Position numbers and translations under genes: made by a program
In this document: in pieces, positions 57,033 to 64,000 of the stretch
How the letters are laid out: the number at the start of each line of letters is the position of its first letter
How positions within the stretch are numbered: the first letter of the stretch is position 1
Source: CAVTTH01 sp963737545
GTDB lineage: Bacteria; Verrucomicrobiota; Verrucomicrobiia; Chthoniobacterales; UBA10450
Direction of reading: 5' to 3'
Length of the DNA stretch: 64,000 bases
NCBI GenBank assembly: GCA_963737545.1
Contig: CAVTTH010000003.1
Location: 62,001-126,000 of the forward strand
Notes under the pieces: model-generated
Seen by the model: the letters and a program-made list of their open reading frames with translations, nothing else
Told to the model about the DNA's origin: nothing
The model's database searches: none

Positions 57033-60000
57033 CACTGCCACGAATCTGCTTAATCCGACGGACTTGCTCGATAACGTTGATCAGGGAACAACCGCGGTAG
57101 AGCTGACGAGCGTCGCCTCGCCATCGCCCTCGATCAGTCCTACGCCGACGCCGACACCGACCCCGACCGGCACTCCGGGCAAATTCGGCAGGCCGACCGT
57201 CATCGCGGCGGATCCCTACATTATCGACCAGAACACGACGATTCAGACCGATCCGTCGATCACCAAGAATGGCGTGACTGATTTCGGCAAGATCTATCGC
57301 GGCGAAGCCGTCGATGGACCGGCCTCCGCCTATCTTTTCGGCATGACCTCGGCCTTCGATACGATGAGCGGGTTTGACGACGACATCGGTGTGGGCGGCG
57401 ACTCCACGGGTGGCGCGGTCTTTGAGTTCACTTCTTTGCAGTTGATCGGCGATCCAACGATCTCAACGACGAATGGCCAGATCAATCTCGGTCTCATCGG
57501 CATCAACGGAATCACCTCCGGTGGTTCTGGCGCGACGCTCACGTTCGCAGGAATTCGCGGCCTGTTGCTCGCAACCGAAAATGGATCGATCAACATCGGA
57601 GCCGAGATTTCATTCACGAGCCTTCATGATCTGATCTTTTACGCTCGCGGGGCCGGCTCGAGCCTGACGCTCGCCTGCTCCATCTCGACCATGAACGAAC
57701 TGCATCTCTACAGCGAAGGCGCGGTGAACCTGAGCGGGGCCATCAGCACGGGAGAGTTCATGTCCTTCAGCGGCGGCGATTTTAATCTCACCGGGGGCTC
57801 GATCGGCGCGGACACGATCTCGATCATTTCCGGAGCCAATGTGAATTTCAGTCTCGGCGCTCCGGTAGCGTTTGCCACGACTGATTTCCTTCTCCAAGCC
57901 GCTGGAAATTTTCAGGCAAGTGATTCATTAGACGTGACTCAAGTCAGTTTCGGCCAGACCGACGGACTGAACATTTCCCTGGCAGCGGGCGGGAATATGA
58001 GCATCGGAGGCGATCTCAGCCTAACCACCGATGCGAGCGATATTCAAAACGGCGGAAACATTTTGGTGACAAGCGGTGGCAACATGACGGTCGCCGGTGC
58101 ATTTCAACTGCTCGTCCTGGCCAATTCGGATAGCACTACCGGAACCGGCGGAAATATCACGGTAAGCAGCGGTGGCTCGCTCACGTCCGGCAGTTTGGAC
58201 TTCGATCTCGATTTCAACAACTCCGTCGGTGTGACTAACGGCGTTAATCTGACCTTGAATGTTGTCGGCAATCTCACGACGACGTCAGGTGGCGTGAATC
58301 TGATCCTCTTTACTCCGATAGGGAACACGCTTGGCAGCGGCGGCAATCTTAGCATGAGCGTCGGCGGCGACCTGACCACCTTTGATGGAAGCGACGTTAC
58401 CCTGGACGTAGTGAACACGGTTTCCACCACCGTTCCGAATGGTGCGAACCTCTTTGCCTCGATCGGCGGCGATCTGAACGCGGGCGCTGTTTTCGCCACG
58501 ATCGAAAATGATTCAAGCGGCGGCATTGGAACCGGCGGCAACCTGACTCTCAATGTCGGTGGCGATCTGAATGCTTCCGACTTGCTCGCCCAGATCAGCA
58601 ATACCGACTTCGGTAACATTACTACAGGCGGCAACATCGCCTTCCACGTTGACGGCGACTTGAACAAGAGTGGATCCGCTACCTTTTTCATTCTGAATTA
58701 CTCGAGCGGTCACATCGGCACCGGCGGGAATATTATCGCGACGGTGGATGGCGATGTGAACGGCGGCGCTGGGTTCGGCCAGGGAGCAATCGGATTCGCA
58801 TTGAACGCGACGATTGATAACAGCGCCGGGGGATTCATCGGCACCGGTGGAACCATCACGCTGAACATTGGCGGGGCCGTTAACGTCGGAGCGCTTACAC
58901 TTCTTCTCGACAACTCTGCCGGCGGCCACATCGGTACCGGCGGAAACATTTTGGTCAGCACCGGGGGAGATCTCGCGGCGGGCACGCTCACCCTCCTGCT
59001 CAATAACCGCGACGGCGGCACGCTCGGCGGCGACAGCCTGGTTTCACTTAGCACCGGCGGCGCGATCACTACGACGGGCGATGCGACGCTTGTCATTTCC
59101 GACCGCGACGACGGCGGCGGCGCCGGCACGATCGGCGGCAACGCCTCGGTGATACTGACCGCCGCCAGCGCCAACATCGGCGGAAATTTGGTGGTGGCTA
59201 GTCCGAGTGAAGCGGTCGGCGGACAAATCGCCAGCGCCCTGGTCACCGTGAATGTGGCCGGCGACATTTCGACTGGAGGCGGCCTCCAGTTCACCGCGCA
59301 GAATGGGGGTTTCAATCAAATACTCGGGATGGAGGAGGGCGGCGGAATAATCAACCAGGATGCCCTCGTGTCCGTCAGCGCAGCCAACGTCACGATCGGC
59401 GACTTTCTCCTCGGCCTCATCTCGAACGTGGACGGCGGCCAAATCGGTGGAAACGCCGCGCTCGCGACGATCTTAACCGGGGACCTCAACGCCCAGGGAG
59501 ACGCCGCCTTCCAGATCGACAACAGCACCATGATGGGAACCCTTACCTCCACCATCGGTTCCGACGCCGCCATCGGGGTTACTGCCAACAACCTCACTGC
59601 AGGTTCGCTCGAAGCCCAGATTTTCAACCAAGGCGGCAGCAGCATTGGTGGAAACGCAACCATCAACTTTGCCGTTGCCGGCGCGATCACCAGCCAGACC
59701 CACGCCAACTTTCAAATCTTTAACGAGGATGACGACAACGGGTTCGGCCCGGGGACGATCGGCTCCGGGGCCTCCGTCACGATCACGGCAAATTCGCTCT
59801 CGGCCGCATCCTTGCACGCAGAGATTGATAACACCGGTGGCACGATCGGCGGTGCCGCTGCTATCGACATGAACGTTTCGGGCAACGTCACCGTGGCCAA
59901 TGATGCGACGGTTGCAATCTACGGCAGCGACGGGGCGGCGTCTGCGGCGATCAATTTCAATGGCGGCAGTTATAATGCCGGCGGGACGTTCCTTTCATAC

Positions 60001-60669
60001 ATCGACGGCAATGGAACGATGACATTCAATAACGCCAGCGCTCACGCTGATGTGCTCAAAGCCGGCGTGTTCGGCCCAAACGGTGTGCTCAATGTCGGCG
60101 GCGGCACCCTCTCGGGTGATACGACGTTGAAACTTTACGCGCCCGGCAGCAACGGCATGATCAACTTTGTCTCCAATGTCACTCTCGACAGCAACAGCAG
60201 CGTGATCATCGCGGCCAATACCGTCACGATCAATAACGGCGTCGTGGTGACGATTACCGGGGACGACGGAATTCGTGCTTCAGTTTTCACGAATGTCCCG
60301 AACTACACCGGATCGGGTGGCAACGGAACTACGAGCGGAACGTTCGCCGGTAACCTCGCCAATACCCAACCGCTCGGTCAGGCGCCGCCATTCGGTAATC
60401 CTCCGCGCCCCACCGCTCCTGGCGCATCCGGCGGGAGAAGGACCGGCGGCGGATTTAACGTCACCAGCACGCAACAGTTGCTTGCGATGCTGGATGACGC
60501 TGTTCCCGATCGCCGGGGGAGGATCACCATTCCGGCTTCGAGAACAACGACCGGTTTGAGGAATTCGGGTCAGATCAATGCCGCTGATCGTTTGAGCTTG
60601 AGCGCGGGTCGTCGCGCGGTGGATAGCCGGGCTGCGTCCTCGCTGACAACGAAGCGCTTGGTGCCGTGA
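56827..60669 (+). CDS. second giant FecR/beta-repeat protein, main part
   Basis: Real coding begins at ~56911 (L-K-F-D-I-A-Q-V-M-K-T-S-R-L-V), continuing the FecR end, then a short P-T-P-T stalk, then ~1100 residues of beta-helix with G-G-N-I/L-x-V-x-x-G-G-D-L repeats spaced ~35-45 residues, reminiscent of filamentous-haemagglutinin-type adhesins but without the TPS secretion domain. Full length would be about 1445 residues. C-terminal tail T-S-T-Q-Q-L-L-A-M-L-D-D-A-V-P-D-R-R-G-R is shared with the first giant gene. Repeats differ from those of the first giant protein and are diverged. Presumed surface protein. Confidence 0.82.
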   Translation: MFFYLTVNRSSWAPEERSARTAPAFPKYLKFDIAQVMKTSRLVNGFDEPLASLDLIQIAIEGQLTNVINTATNLLNPTDLLDNVDQGTTAVELTSVASPSPSISPTPTPTPTPTGTPGKFGRPTVIAADPYIIDQNTTIQTDPSITKNGVTDFGKIYRGEAVDGPASAYLFGMTSAFDTMSGFDDDIGVGGDSTGGAVFEFTSLQLIGDPTISTTNGQINLGLIGINGITSGGSGATLTFAGIRGLLLATENGSINIGAEISFTSLHDLIFYARGAGSSLTLACSISTMNELHLYSEGAVNLSGAISTGEFMSFSGGDFNLTGGSIGADTISIISGANVNFSLGAPVAFATTDFLLQAAGNFQASDSLDVTQVSFGQTDGLNISLAAGGNMSIGGDLSLTTDASDIQNGGNILVTSGGNMTVAGAFQLLVLANSDSTTGTGGNITVSSGGSLTSGSLDFDLDFNNSVGVTNGVNLTLNVVGNLTTTSGGVNLILFTPIGNTLGSGGNLSMSVGGDLTTFDGSDVTLDVVNTVSTTVPNGANLFASIGGDLNAGAVFATIENDSSGGIGTGGNLTLNVGGDLNASDLLAQISNTDFGNITTGGNIAFHVDGDLNKSGSATFFILNYSSGHIGTGGNIIATVDGDVNGGAGFGQGAIGFALNATIDNSAGGFIGTGGTITLNIGGAVNVGALTLLLDNSAGGHIGTGGNILVSTGGDLAAGTLTLLLNNRDGGTLGGDSLVSLSTGGAITTTGDATLVISDRDDGGGAGTIGGNASVILTAASANIGGNLVVASPSEAVGGQIASALVTVNVAGDISTGGGLQFTAQNGGFNQILGMEEGGGIINQDALVSVSAANVTIGDFLLGLISNVDGGQIGGNAALATILTGDLNAQGDAAFQIDNSTMMGTLTSTIGSDAAIGVTANNLTAGSLEAQIFNQGGSSIGGNATINFAVAGAITSQTHANFQIFNEDDDNGFGPGTIGSGASVTITANSLSAASLHAEIDNTGGTIGGAAAIDMNVSGNVTVANDATVAIYGSDGAASAAINFNGGSYNAGGTFLSYIDGNGTMTFNNASAHADVLKAGVFGPNGVLNVGGGTLSGDTTLKLYAPGSNGMINFVSNVTLDSNSSVIIAANTVTINNGVVVTITGDDGIRASVFTNVPNYTGSGGNGTTSGTFAGNLANTQPLGQAPPFGNPPRPTAPGASGGRRTGGGFNVTSTQQLLAMLDDAVPDRRGRITIPASRTTTGLRNSGQINAADRLSLSAGRRAVDSRAASSLTTKRLVP

Positions 60670-60715
60670 ACCTGTCTCTTCACGCTTCGCACGGGGAAAC
60701 GGCCAGAGTTTCCCG

Positions 60716-60797
60716 GTCATCCCGAGCGAAGCCGAGGGAACCGTAATGGAAACCCTACGGTAGCGCCACGGGATCCCTCGACTGCGCTCGGGATGAC
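60716..60797. repeat. inverted repeat between convergent genes (REP-like)
   Basis: Left arm 60716-60742 begins GTCATCCCGAGCGAAGCCGA and right arm 60771-60797 is its reverse complement with a few mismatches, 28-bp centre. Placed between the giant gene (+) and the MBL hydrolase (-), like the element at 4605-4772 between another convergent pair. Probably a transcript-end hairpin. Confidence 0.85.
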
Positions 60798-60805
60798 GTT
60801 GATAG

Positions 60806-61714
60806 CTACCGCCGTCTTTGATCGTCCAAATATCCGGCGCCTAACGCGATGCCGACGCACACAAGAGCGGCGGCCGTGGCGAACGGGACTGGGTCAAAGG
60901 GGGCTGGCGGTAGGGAGACGATTCCGTTCTCATCGGTCGCCGCCGGCGTATCGACGTAACGGCCGCGGCGCGGCGGCCGGAAGCGCTTCGCAAACGTTTG
61001 GAACTGACCAGGCAGATCGGTGGATTGCATCGGTACGCCGTGTCCGCATGCGACCACGTTCGGTTTCAGTTTCGCCAGCTCTTTTACTGATGCGTGAGTC
61101 GCTCCCCAATCGGCATTAAAGGAAGATTCCGCTTTCGCCAGCATTTGCCGGGCGGCAATCAATCCCGTCCACGAATCCATGTTCATCGTGGCAAAGGCGT
61201 CTCCTGCCAGCAATACCCGGTCCGACGACCGGAACAGCGAGATGTGGCCTGGCGAATGCCCTGGCGTGGCCAGCCACTCCCAGCCTGGAATCGCGGGAAT
61301 TTCATTCGCCTTCAACTCCTGCACCCGGTCGCCCAGATCCATTGATCGCGAGGGCATGAAACGCGAGAGAAATGCAATCGCACCGCCGATCGTCGGATCA
61401 GGCGGAGGATACGATGACCGTCCAGTTAGGTAGGGCATTTCCAGACGGTGCGCGTAGATCGGGACATCCCAATGCTCCGCCAGAGCGAGGGCCGAACCAG
61501 CGTGATCAAAATGACCGTGCGTTAGAATAATTGCCTCAGGCCGCGTCCCGGCGCCGAATCGCGCTTCGGCCGCATCGAGGATTTCTCGGGAACGGCCGGG
61601 CAAACCAGCATCCACCAGCACCCAGGCGCCTCCGGGGCGACCGACAAAATAAACATTGGTGAAACTGATGGGCAGCCAGCCAACGTCTGGAGCAATCCGC
61701 GAAATAGGTCTCAT
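60806..61714 (-). CDS. MBL-fold metallo-hydrolase with C-terminal membrane helix
   Basis: 302 residues. Metallo-beta-lactamase fold: the zinc motif T-H-G-H-F-D-H-A-G (residues ~65-73), then G-H-S-P-G-H-I-S-L-F, D-R-V-L-L-A-G-D-A-F and the late C-G-H-G-V-P-M. These supply the His/Asp ligands of a binuclear site. Residues ~275-292 (F-A-T-A-A-A-L-V-C-V-G-I-A-L-G-A-G) form a TM helix near the C-terminus, followed by a basic end, so the enzyme is probably tethered with the catalytic domain in the cytosol. Substrate unknown. Confidence 0.88.
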   Translation of the reverse strand: MRPISRIAPDVGWLPISFTNVYFVGRPGGAWVLVDAGLPGRSREILDAAEARFGAGTRPEAIILTHGHFDHAGSALALAEHWDVPIYAHRLEMPYLTGRSSYPPPDPTIGGAIAFLSRFMPSRSMDLGDRVQELKANEIPAIPGWEWLATPGHSPGHISLFRSSDRVLLAGDAFATMNMDSWTGLIAARQMLAKAESSFNADWGATHASVKELAKLKPNVVACGHGVPMQSTDLPGQFQTFAKRFRPPRRGRYVDTPAATDENGIVSLPPAPFDPVPFATAAALVCVGIALGAGYLDDQRRR

Positions 61715-61788
61715 ATTTTTCGTATCGAATCAAAAGCCTTCACTAACATAAACGGATTTCAGTGGCCCGATTGTCGCAGGCAAATGCA

Positions 61789-62505
61789 TCATGGGATAGC
61801 AAGGGTCTGGCCCACCTTCAGTTTCTCCGGATCATCAACATTTTTTTCATTTGCTTCGAGAATTTCTTTCCAACGCCCGGACGATTTGTAAAACTTCCGG
61901 GAAATCGAGGCCAGCGTATCGCCCGGCCGAACGGTGTAGGTTCGCGGATGCCGATCGGATTTTTTGGCTGAGTTCGCAGATTTCTTTTCCGTGCGACTGT
62001 CTCGTTTCCCTGATTTTTCGTTGTTTGCATCCACGGTTCGACTCGCCGCCCAGCGTTCCTCGATTTCTTTGCGCAGATTCAGGTTTTCATTCTTCAAGCG
62101 GGTAACTTCAGCGCGCGTCACCACCGAATCGCCGGATAACGTCGTCATCAAAGTGACCTCATCGCGTTTCATGAAATTCTTCGCGTCAGCGGCGTGTGAA
62201 CCATTCGGTGCGAGAATCAGATAACGTTTGAAATGATGGAGGGCATGGAGCGGATCGTTCATCTTGTCATCGTAGAGGAGCGCAAGTTGATAGTGCACGT
62301 CGGCCGACTGCGCCGTTCCATCGAGCGCAGCTTCGTAGCGACCGATTGCACTATTGTAGTCGCCATCGGCCGCCTTGGCTTCCGCTTCCTTTACGAGTTG
62401 GGCAGTACGCGAGGTCGTCATTCGCTCGCAACCGATGACGCTAACGAACAGGAATAACGCAAGACAAATTCGAAGGGTGCTTGATTTGTCAGACGGCCAC
62501 ATCAT
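61789..62505 (-). CDS. LysM lipoprotein with TPR and coiled-coil segments
   Basis: 238 residues from the ATG at 62505 (another Met follows immediately); the longer frame to 62556 overlaps the divergent promoter region. Lipobox V-I-G-C at residue ~25, then TPR-like helices (A-A-D-G-D-Y-N-S-A-I-G-R-Y-E-A-A-L, V-H-Y-Q-L-A-L-L-Y-D-D), a coiled coil (E-V-T-R-L-K-N-E-N-L-N-L-R-K-E-I-E), a Lys/Ser-rich linker and a C-terminal LysM domain Y-T-V-R-P-G-D-T-L-A-S-I-S-R-K-F-Y. LysM binds peptidoglycan. Likely outer-membrane lipoprotein contacting the wall. Divergent from the gene at 62520. Confidence 0.87.
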   Translation of the reverse strand: MMWPSDKSSTLRICLALFLFVSVIGCERMTTSRTAQLVKEAEAKAADGDYNSAIGRYEAALDGTAQSADVHYQLALLYDDKMNDPLHALHHFKRYLILAPNGSHAADAKNFMKRDEVTLMTTLSGDSVVTRAEVTRLKNENLNLRKEIEERWAASRTVDANNEKSGKRDSRTEKKSANSAKKSDRHPRTYTVRPGDTLASISRKFYKSSGRWKEILEANEKNVDDPEKLKVGQTLAIP

Positions 62506-62519
62506 GCCAATCTGCTTAC

Positions 62520-63095
62520 GTGATCGTCCGGGTCGTTCAAATATTTTCCGCGACAATCCTGCTCGCCTCGGCCCGGGCCGAAACAGCTTCTCTCACGATG
62601 GGCGAAACCTACCGCCTAGTTTTTAATGACGTTGATCGAAATCAAATCTCCACAGCTGATGGCCATGTCACACTCGTCATCGTTACGACCAAGCAAGATC
62701 AGGACAAAGCACGCGCTTTCGGGGATCGCGTCCCCGACACATACATCGGCAACGACAAATATCGTTTTCTCACGGTGATAAATTTCCAGGGCAAGATCCA
62801 TCCTGGGTTTCGAACACTCGCCACCGCCATTGTCCGCCATCGCCTCAACCTGGAGGCGAAGCGAATTCAACCCAGATATTCAAACGCGCATTTGACCCGC
62901 GACCCACGCCGCGACTTGTTCGCGGTGGCCGACTTCGACGGGATTGCCGTCAATCAGTTGGGCATCCCTTTGTCGGCGGCAGAATTCACCGCTTTTCTTT
63001 TTGATGGCGATGGCCGCCTTCTTCGTCACTGGCACAACGTGCCGACTCAATCCGAACTCGGCGAAGGACTCGCGGCAGCAAAGCCGCGCAGTTAG
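62520..63095 (+). CDS. secreted protein, hypothetical
   Basis: 191 residues from GTG 62520, chosen because it opens a proper signal peptide (M-I-V-R-V-V-Q-I-F-S-A-T-I-L-L-A-S-A-R-A, cleavage before E-T-A-S-L). The mature part resembles thioredoxin-like or cytochrome-assembly type proteins in outline: V-T-L-V-I-V-T-T-K-Q-D-Q-D-K-A-R-A-F-G-D-R-V-P-D, L-F-A-V-A-D-F-D-G-I-A-V-N-Q-L-G-I, F-L-F-D-G-D-G-R-L-L-R-H-W. No CxxC, so no redox role. Periplasmic. Its stop overlaps by 4 bp with the end of the convergent moeB-like gene. Confidence 0.7.
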   Translation: MIVRVVQIFSATILLASARAETASLTMGETYRLVFNDVDRNQISTADGHVTLVIVTTKQDQDKARAFGDRVPDTYIGNDKYRFLTVINFQGKIHPGFRTLATAIVRHRLNLEAKRIQPRYSNAHLTRDPRRDLFAVADFDGIAVNQLGIPLSAAEFTAFLFDGDGRLLRHWHNVPTQSELGEGLAAAKPRS

Positions 63096-64000
63096 TATTT
63101 TGGGACGTCGGGATCAATCTCGTCCGACCACGCGTCAATTCCGCCATCGAGATTTCGAACGTTCGCGAACCCCTGTCCCTGCAATAGCTGCACGGCGCGT
63201 GCGCTCCGGAAACCGCTATGGCAGTGGACAATGATTTCGTCGCTTTGGCCGAGTTCATCGACGCGATCAAGAATTTCACCGAGCGGAATCAGCCTGGCGC
63301 CATCGATCCGAGCGATCTCAGCTTCGTGCGCTTCCCGCACGTCGAGCAAGATGAAGCGCTCGCGCGTATCCATCTTTTGCTTCAATTCGTGGACGGTTAT
63401 CGACTCAACGTTATCACTGCTTTCTGCGGGAGCCGGACGCGTGATTCCGCAAAAGTTTTCGTAATCAATCGGCACCGAGATGGTCGGATTTTCTCCGCAC
63501 ACCGGACATGCCGGGTCGCGCCGGACCTTGAACTCACGGAAGCGCATCGCCGATGCGTCAAAGTGCAGCAGCCGGCCGATAAGTGTTTCGCCCACACCGA
63601 TGATGAGCTTGATCGCCTCAAGCGCCTGCATCGTTCCAATAATTCCCGGGAGCACACCAAGCACTCCGGCTTCCGCGCAACTGGGAGCAGCGCCCGGCGG
63701 AGGCGGCTCGGGGAAAAGACAGCGGTAACACGGACCGCCGAGATGCGGAGCGAATACGCTGGCCTGGCCATCGAAACGAAAGACCGATCCGTAGATGTTT
63801 GGTTTGCGGGCGAAGACGCAAACGTCATTTGAAAGATATCGCGTCGGGAAATTGTCGGACCCATCGATGACCAGATCGTACGACGCAATGATTTCCTGCG
63901 CGTTCTCGCTTGTGAAACGACTTTCGTGCAAGACAACCTCCGCGCTTGGGTTGATGTCTTTAATTCTCCTCGCTGCCACTTCCAGTTTCTTTTCTCCGAC
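63092..64000 (-). CDS. MoeB/ThiF-family adenylyltransferase with rhodanese domain (partial)
   Basis: Runs off the window edge, so the N-terminal ATP site (G-x-G-x-x-G) is missing. Visible: D-L-V-I-D-G-S-D-N-F-P-T-R-Y-L (E1-type core), G-P-C-Y-R-C-L-F-P and C-P-V-C-G (two C-x2-C zinc pairs), G-V-L-G-V-L-P-G-I-I-G-T-M-Q-A-L-E-A-I-K-L, then a linker and a C-terminal rhodanese: L-L-D-V-R-E-A-H-E and the active-site loop I-V-H-C-H-S-G-F-R-S-A-R-A. The enzyme adenylates a ubiquitin-like sulfur carrier (MoaD/ThiS) and the rhodanese Cys passes sulfur, for molybdopterin, thiamine or thiolation pathways. Confidence 0.92.
   Translation of the reverse strand, partial: VGEKKLEVAARRIKDINPSAEVVLHESRFTSENAQEIIASYDLVIDGSDNFPTRYLSNDVCVFARKPNIYGSVFRFDGQASVFAPHLGGPCYRCLFPEPPPPGAAPSCAEAGVLGVLPGIIGTMQALEAIKLIIGVGETLIGRLLHFDASAMRFREFKVRRDPACPVCGENPTISVPIDYENFCGITRPAPAESSDNVESITVHELKQKMDTRERFILLDVREAHEAEIARIDGARLIPLGEILDRVDELGQSDEIIVHCHSGFRSARAVQLLQGQGFANVRNLDGGIDAWSDEIDPDVPKY

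Overview
The window looks like a chromosomal segment of a Verrucomicrobiota-type bacterium, possibly a soil Chthoniobacterales/Spartobacteria lineage. That placement is inferred from gene content: Gram-negative envelope genes, FecR-headed giant beta-repeat proteins, a PIN/TRAM protein and a 14-subunit-type nuo cluster. No rRNA is present to test it. Core genes are GC-rich and tightly packed with 1-4 nt overlaps. The stretch of roughly 28-34 kb is visibly AT-richer and loosely packed.

Layout. 0-4.6 kb: the 3' end of folK, panB, an OmpA-family protein, a secreted protein, tRNA-Arg(CCG), rplS and an HNH endonuclease that seems to start at CTG. 4.6-17.9 kb (minus strand): a respiratory complex I operon in the order nuoD, two small BamE-like lipoproteins, a fused nuoE-nuoF, then nuoG, H, I, J, K, L, M and N. 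nuoA, B and C are not present. 18.0-22.1 kb: a small conserved-looking gene, then mlaE-mlaF-mlaD (lipid ABC/MCE transport) and a PIN/TRAM protein. 22.2-27.5 kb: a RibD-C/DHFR-like reductase, a cupin, a nucleotidyltransferase pair bracketed by two copies of one palindromic repeat, trpS, a UDP-glucuronate decarboxylase and a frameshifted SAM methyltransferase.

27.5-38.4 kb is an accessory island. It holds tiny membrane-protein ORFs, a lysine-rich 48-residue peptide, an unusual protein combining RNA polymerase alpha-CTD, sigma region 4 and HARE-HTH-like domains, a DNA methyltransferase with an Mrr-like nuclease tail (frameshifted), an unknown 366-residue protein, a KTSC protein and a decaying paralogue pair. 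38.4-41.5 kb returns to core genes: coaE-rho-rnd, joined by 4-nt overlaps.

41.6-60.7 kb is a surface-protein locus. It has an outer-membrane beta-barrel, a giant FecR/beta-repeat gene of about 12.5 kb built from near-identical 1116-bp, 642-bp and ~481-bp tandem repeats, a stand-alone FecR protein and a second FecR/beta-repeat gene. Both giant genes are broken by single extra C residues. 60.7-64 kb: an MBL-fold hydrolase, a LysM lipoprotein, a secreted protein and the 3' part of a MoeB/ThiF-rhodanese gene.

The main signals not explained by gene content are: (i) 7-bp-unit tandem repeats in nuo operon spacers, one of which forms the nuoE-nuoF fusion linker; (ii) an over-represented octamer CCTAACGA, 17 exact copies, spaced every few kb through the first 30 kb and absent from 30 to 41.9 kb; (iii) a nucleotidyltransferase module flanked by direct copies of a ~75-bp palindrome; (iv) the alpha-CTD/sigma-4/HARE-HTH protein near a methyltransferase-nuclease; (v) at least six frameshifts that are each explained by one extra C.
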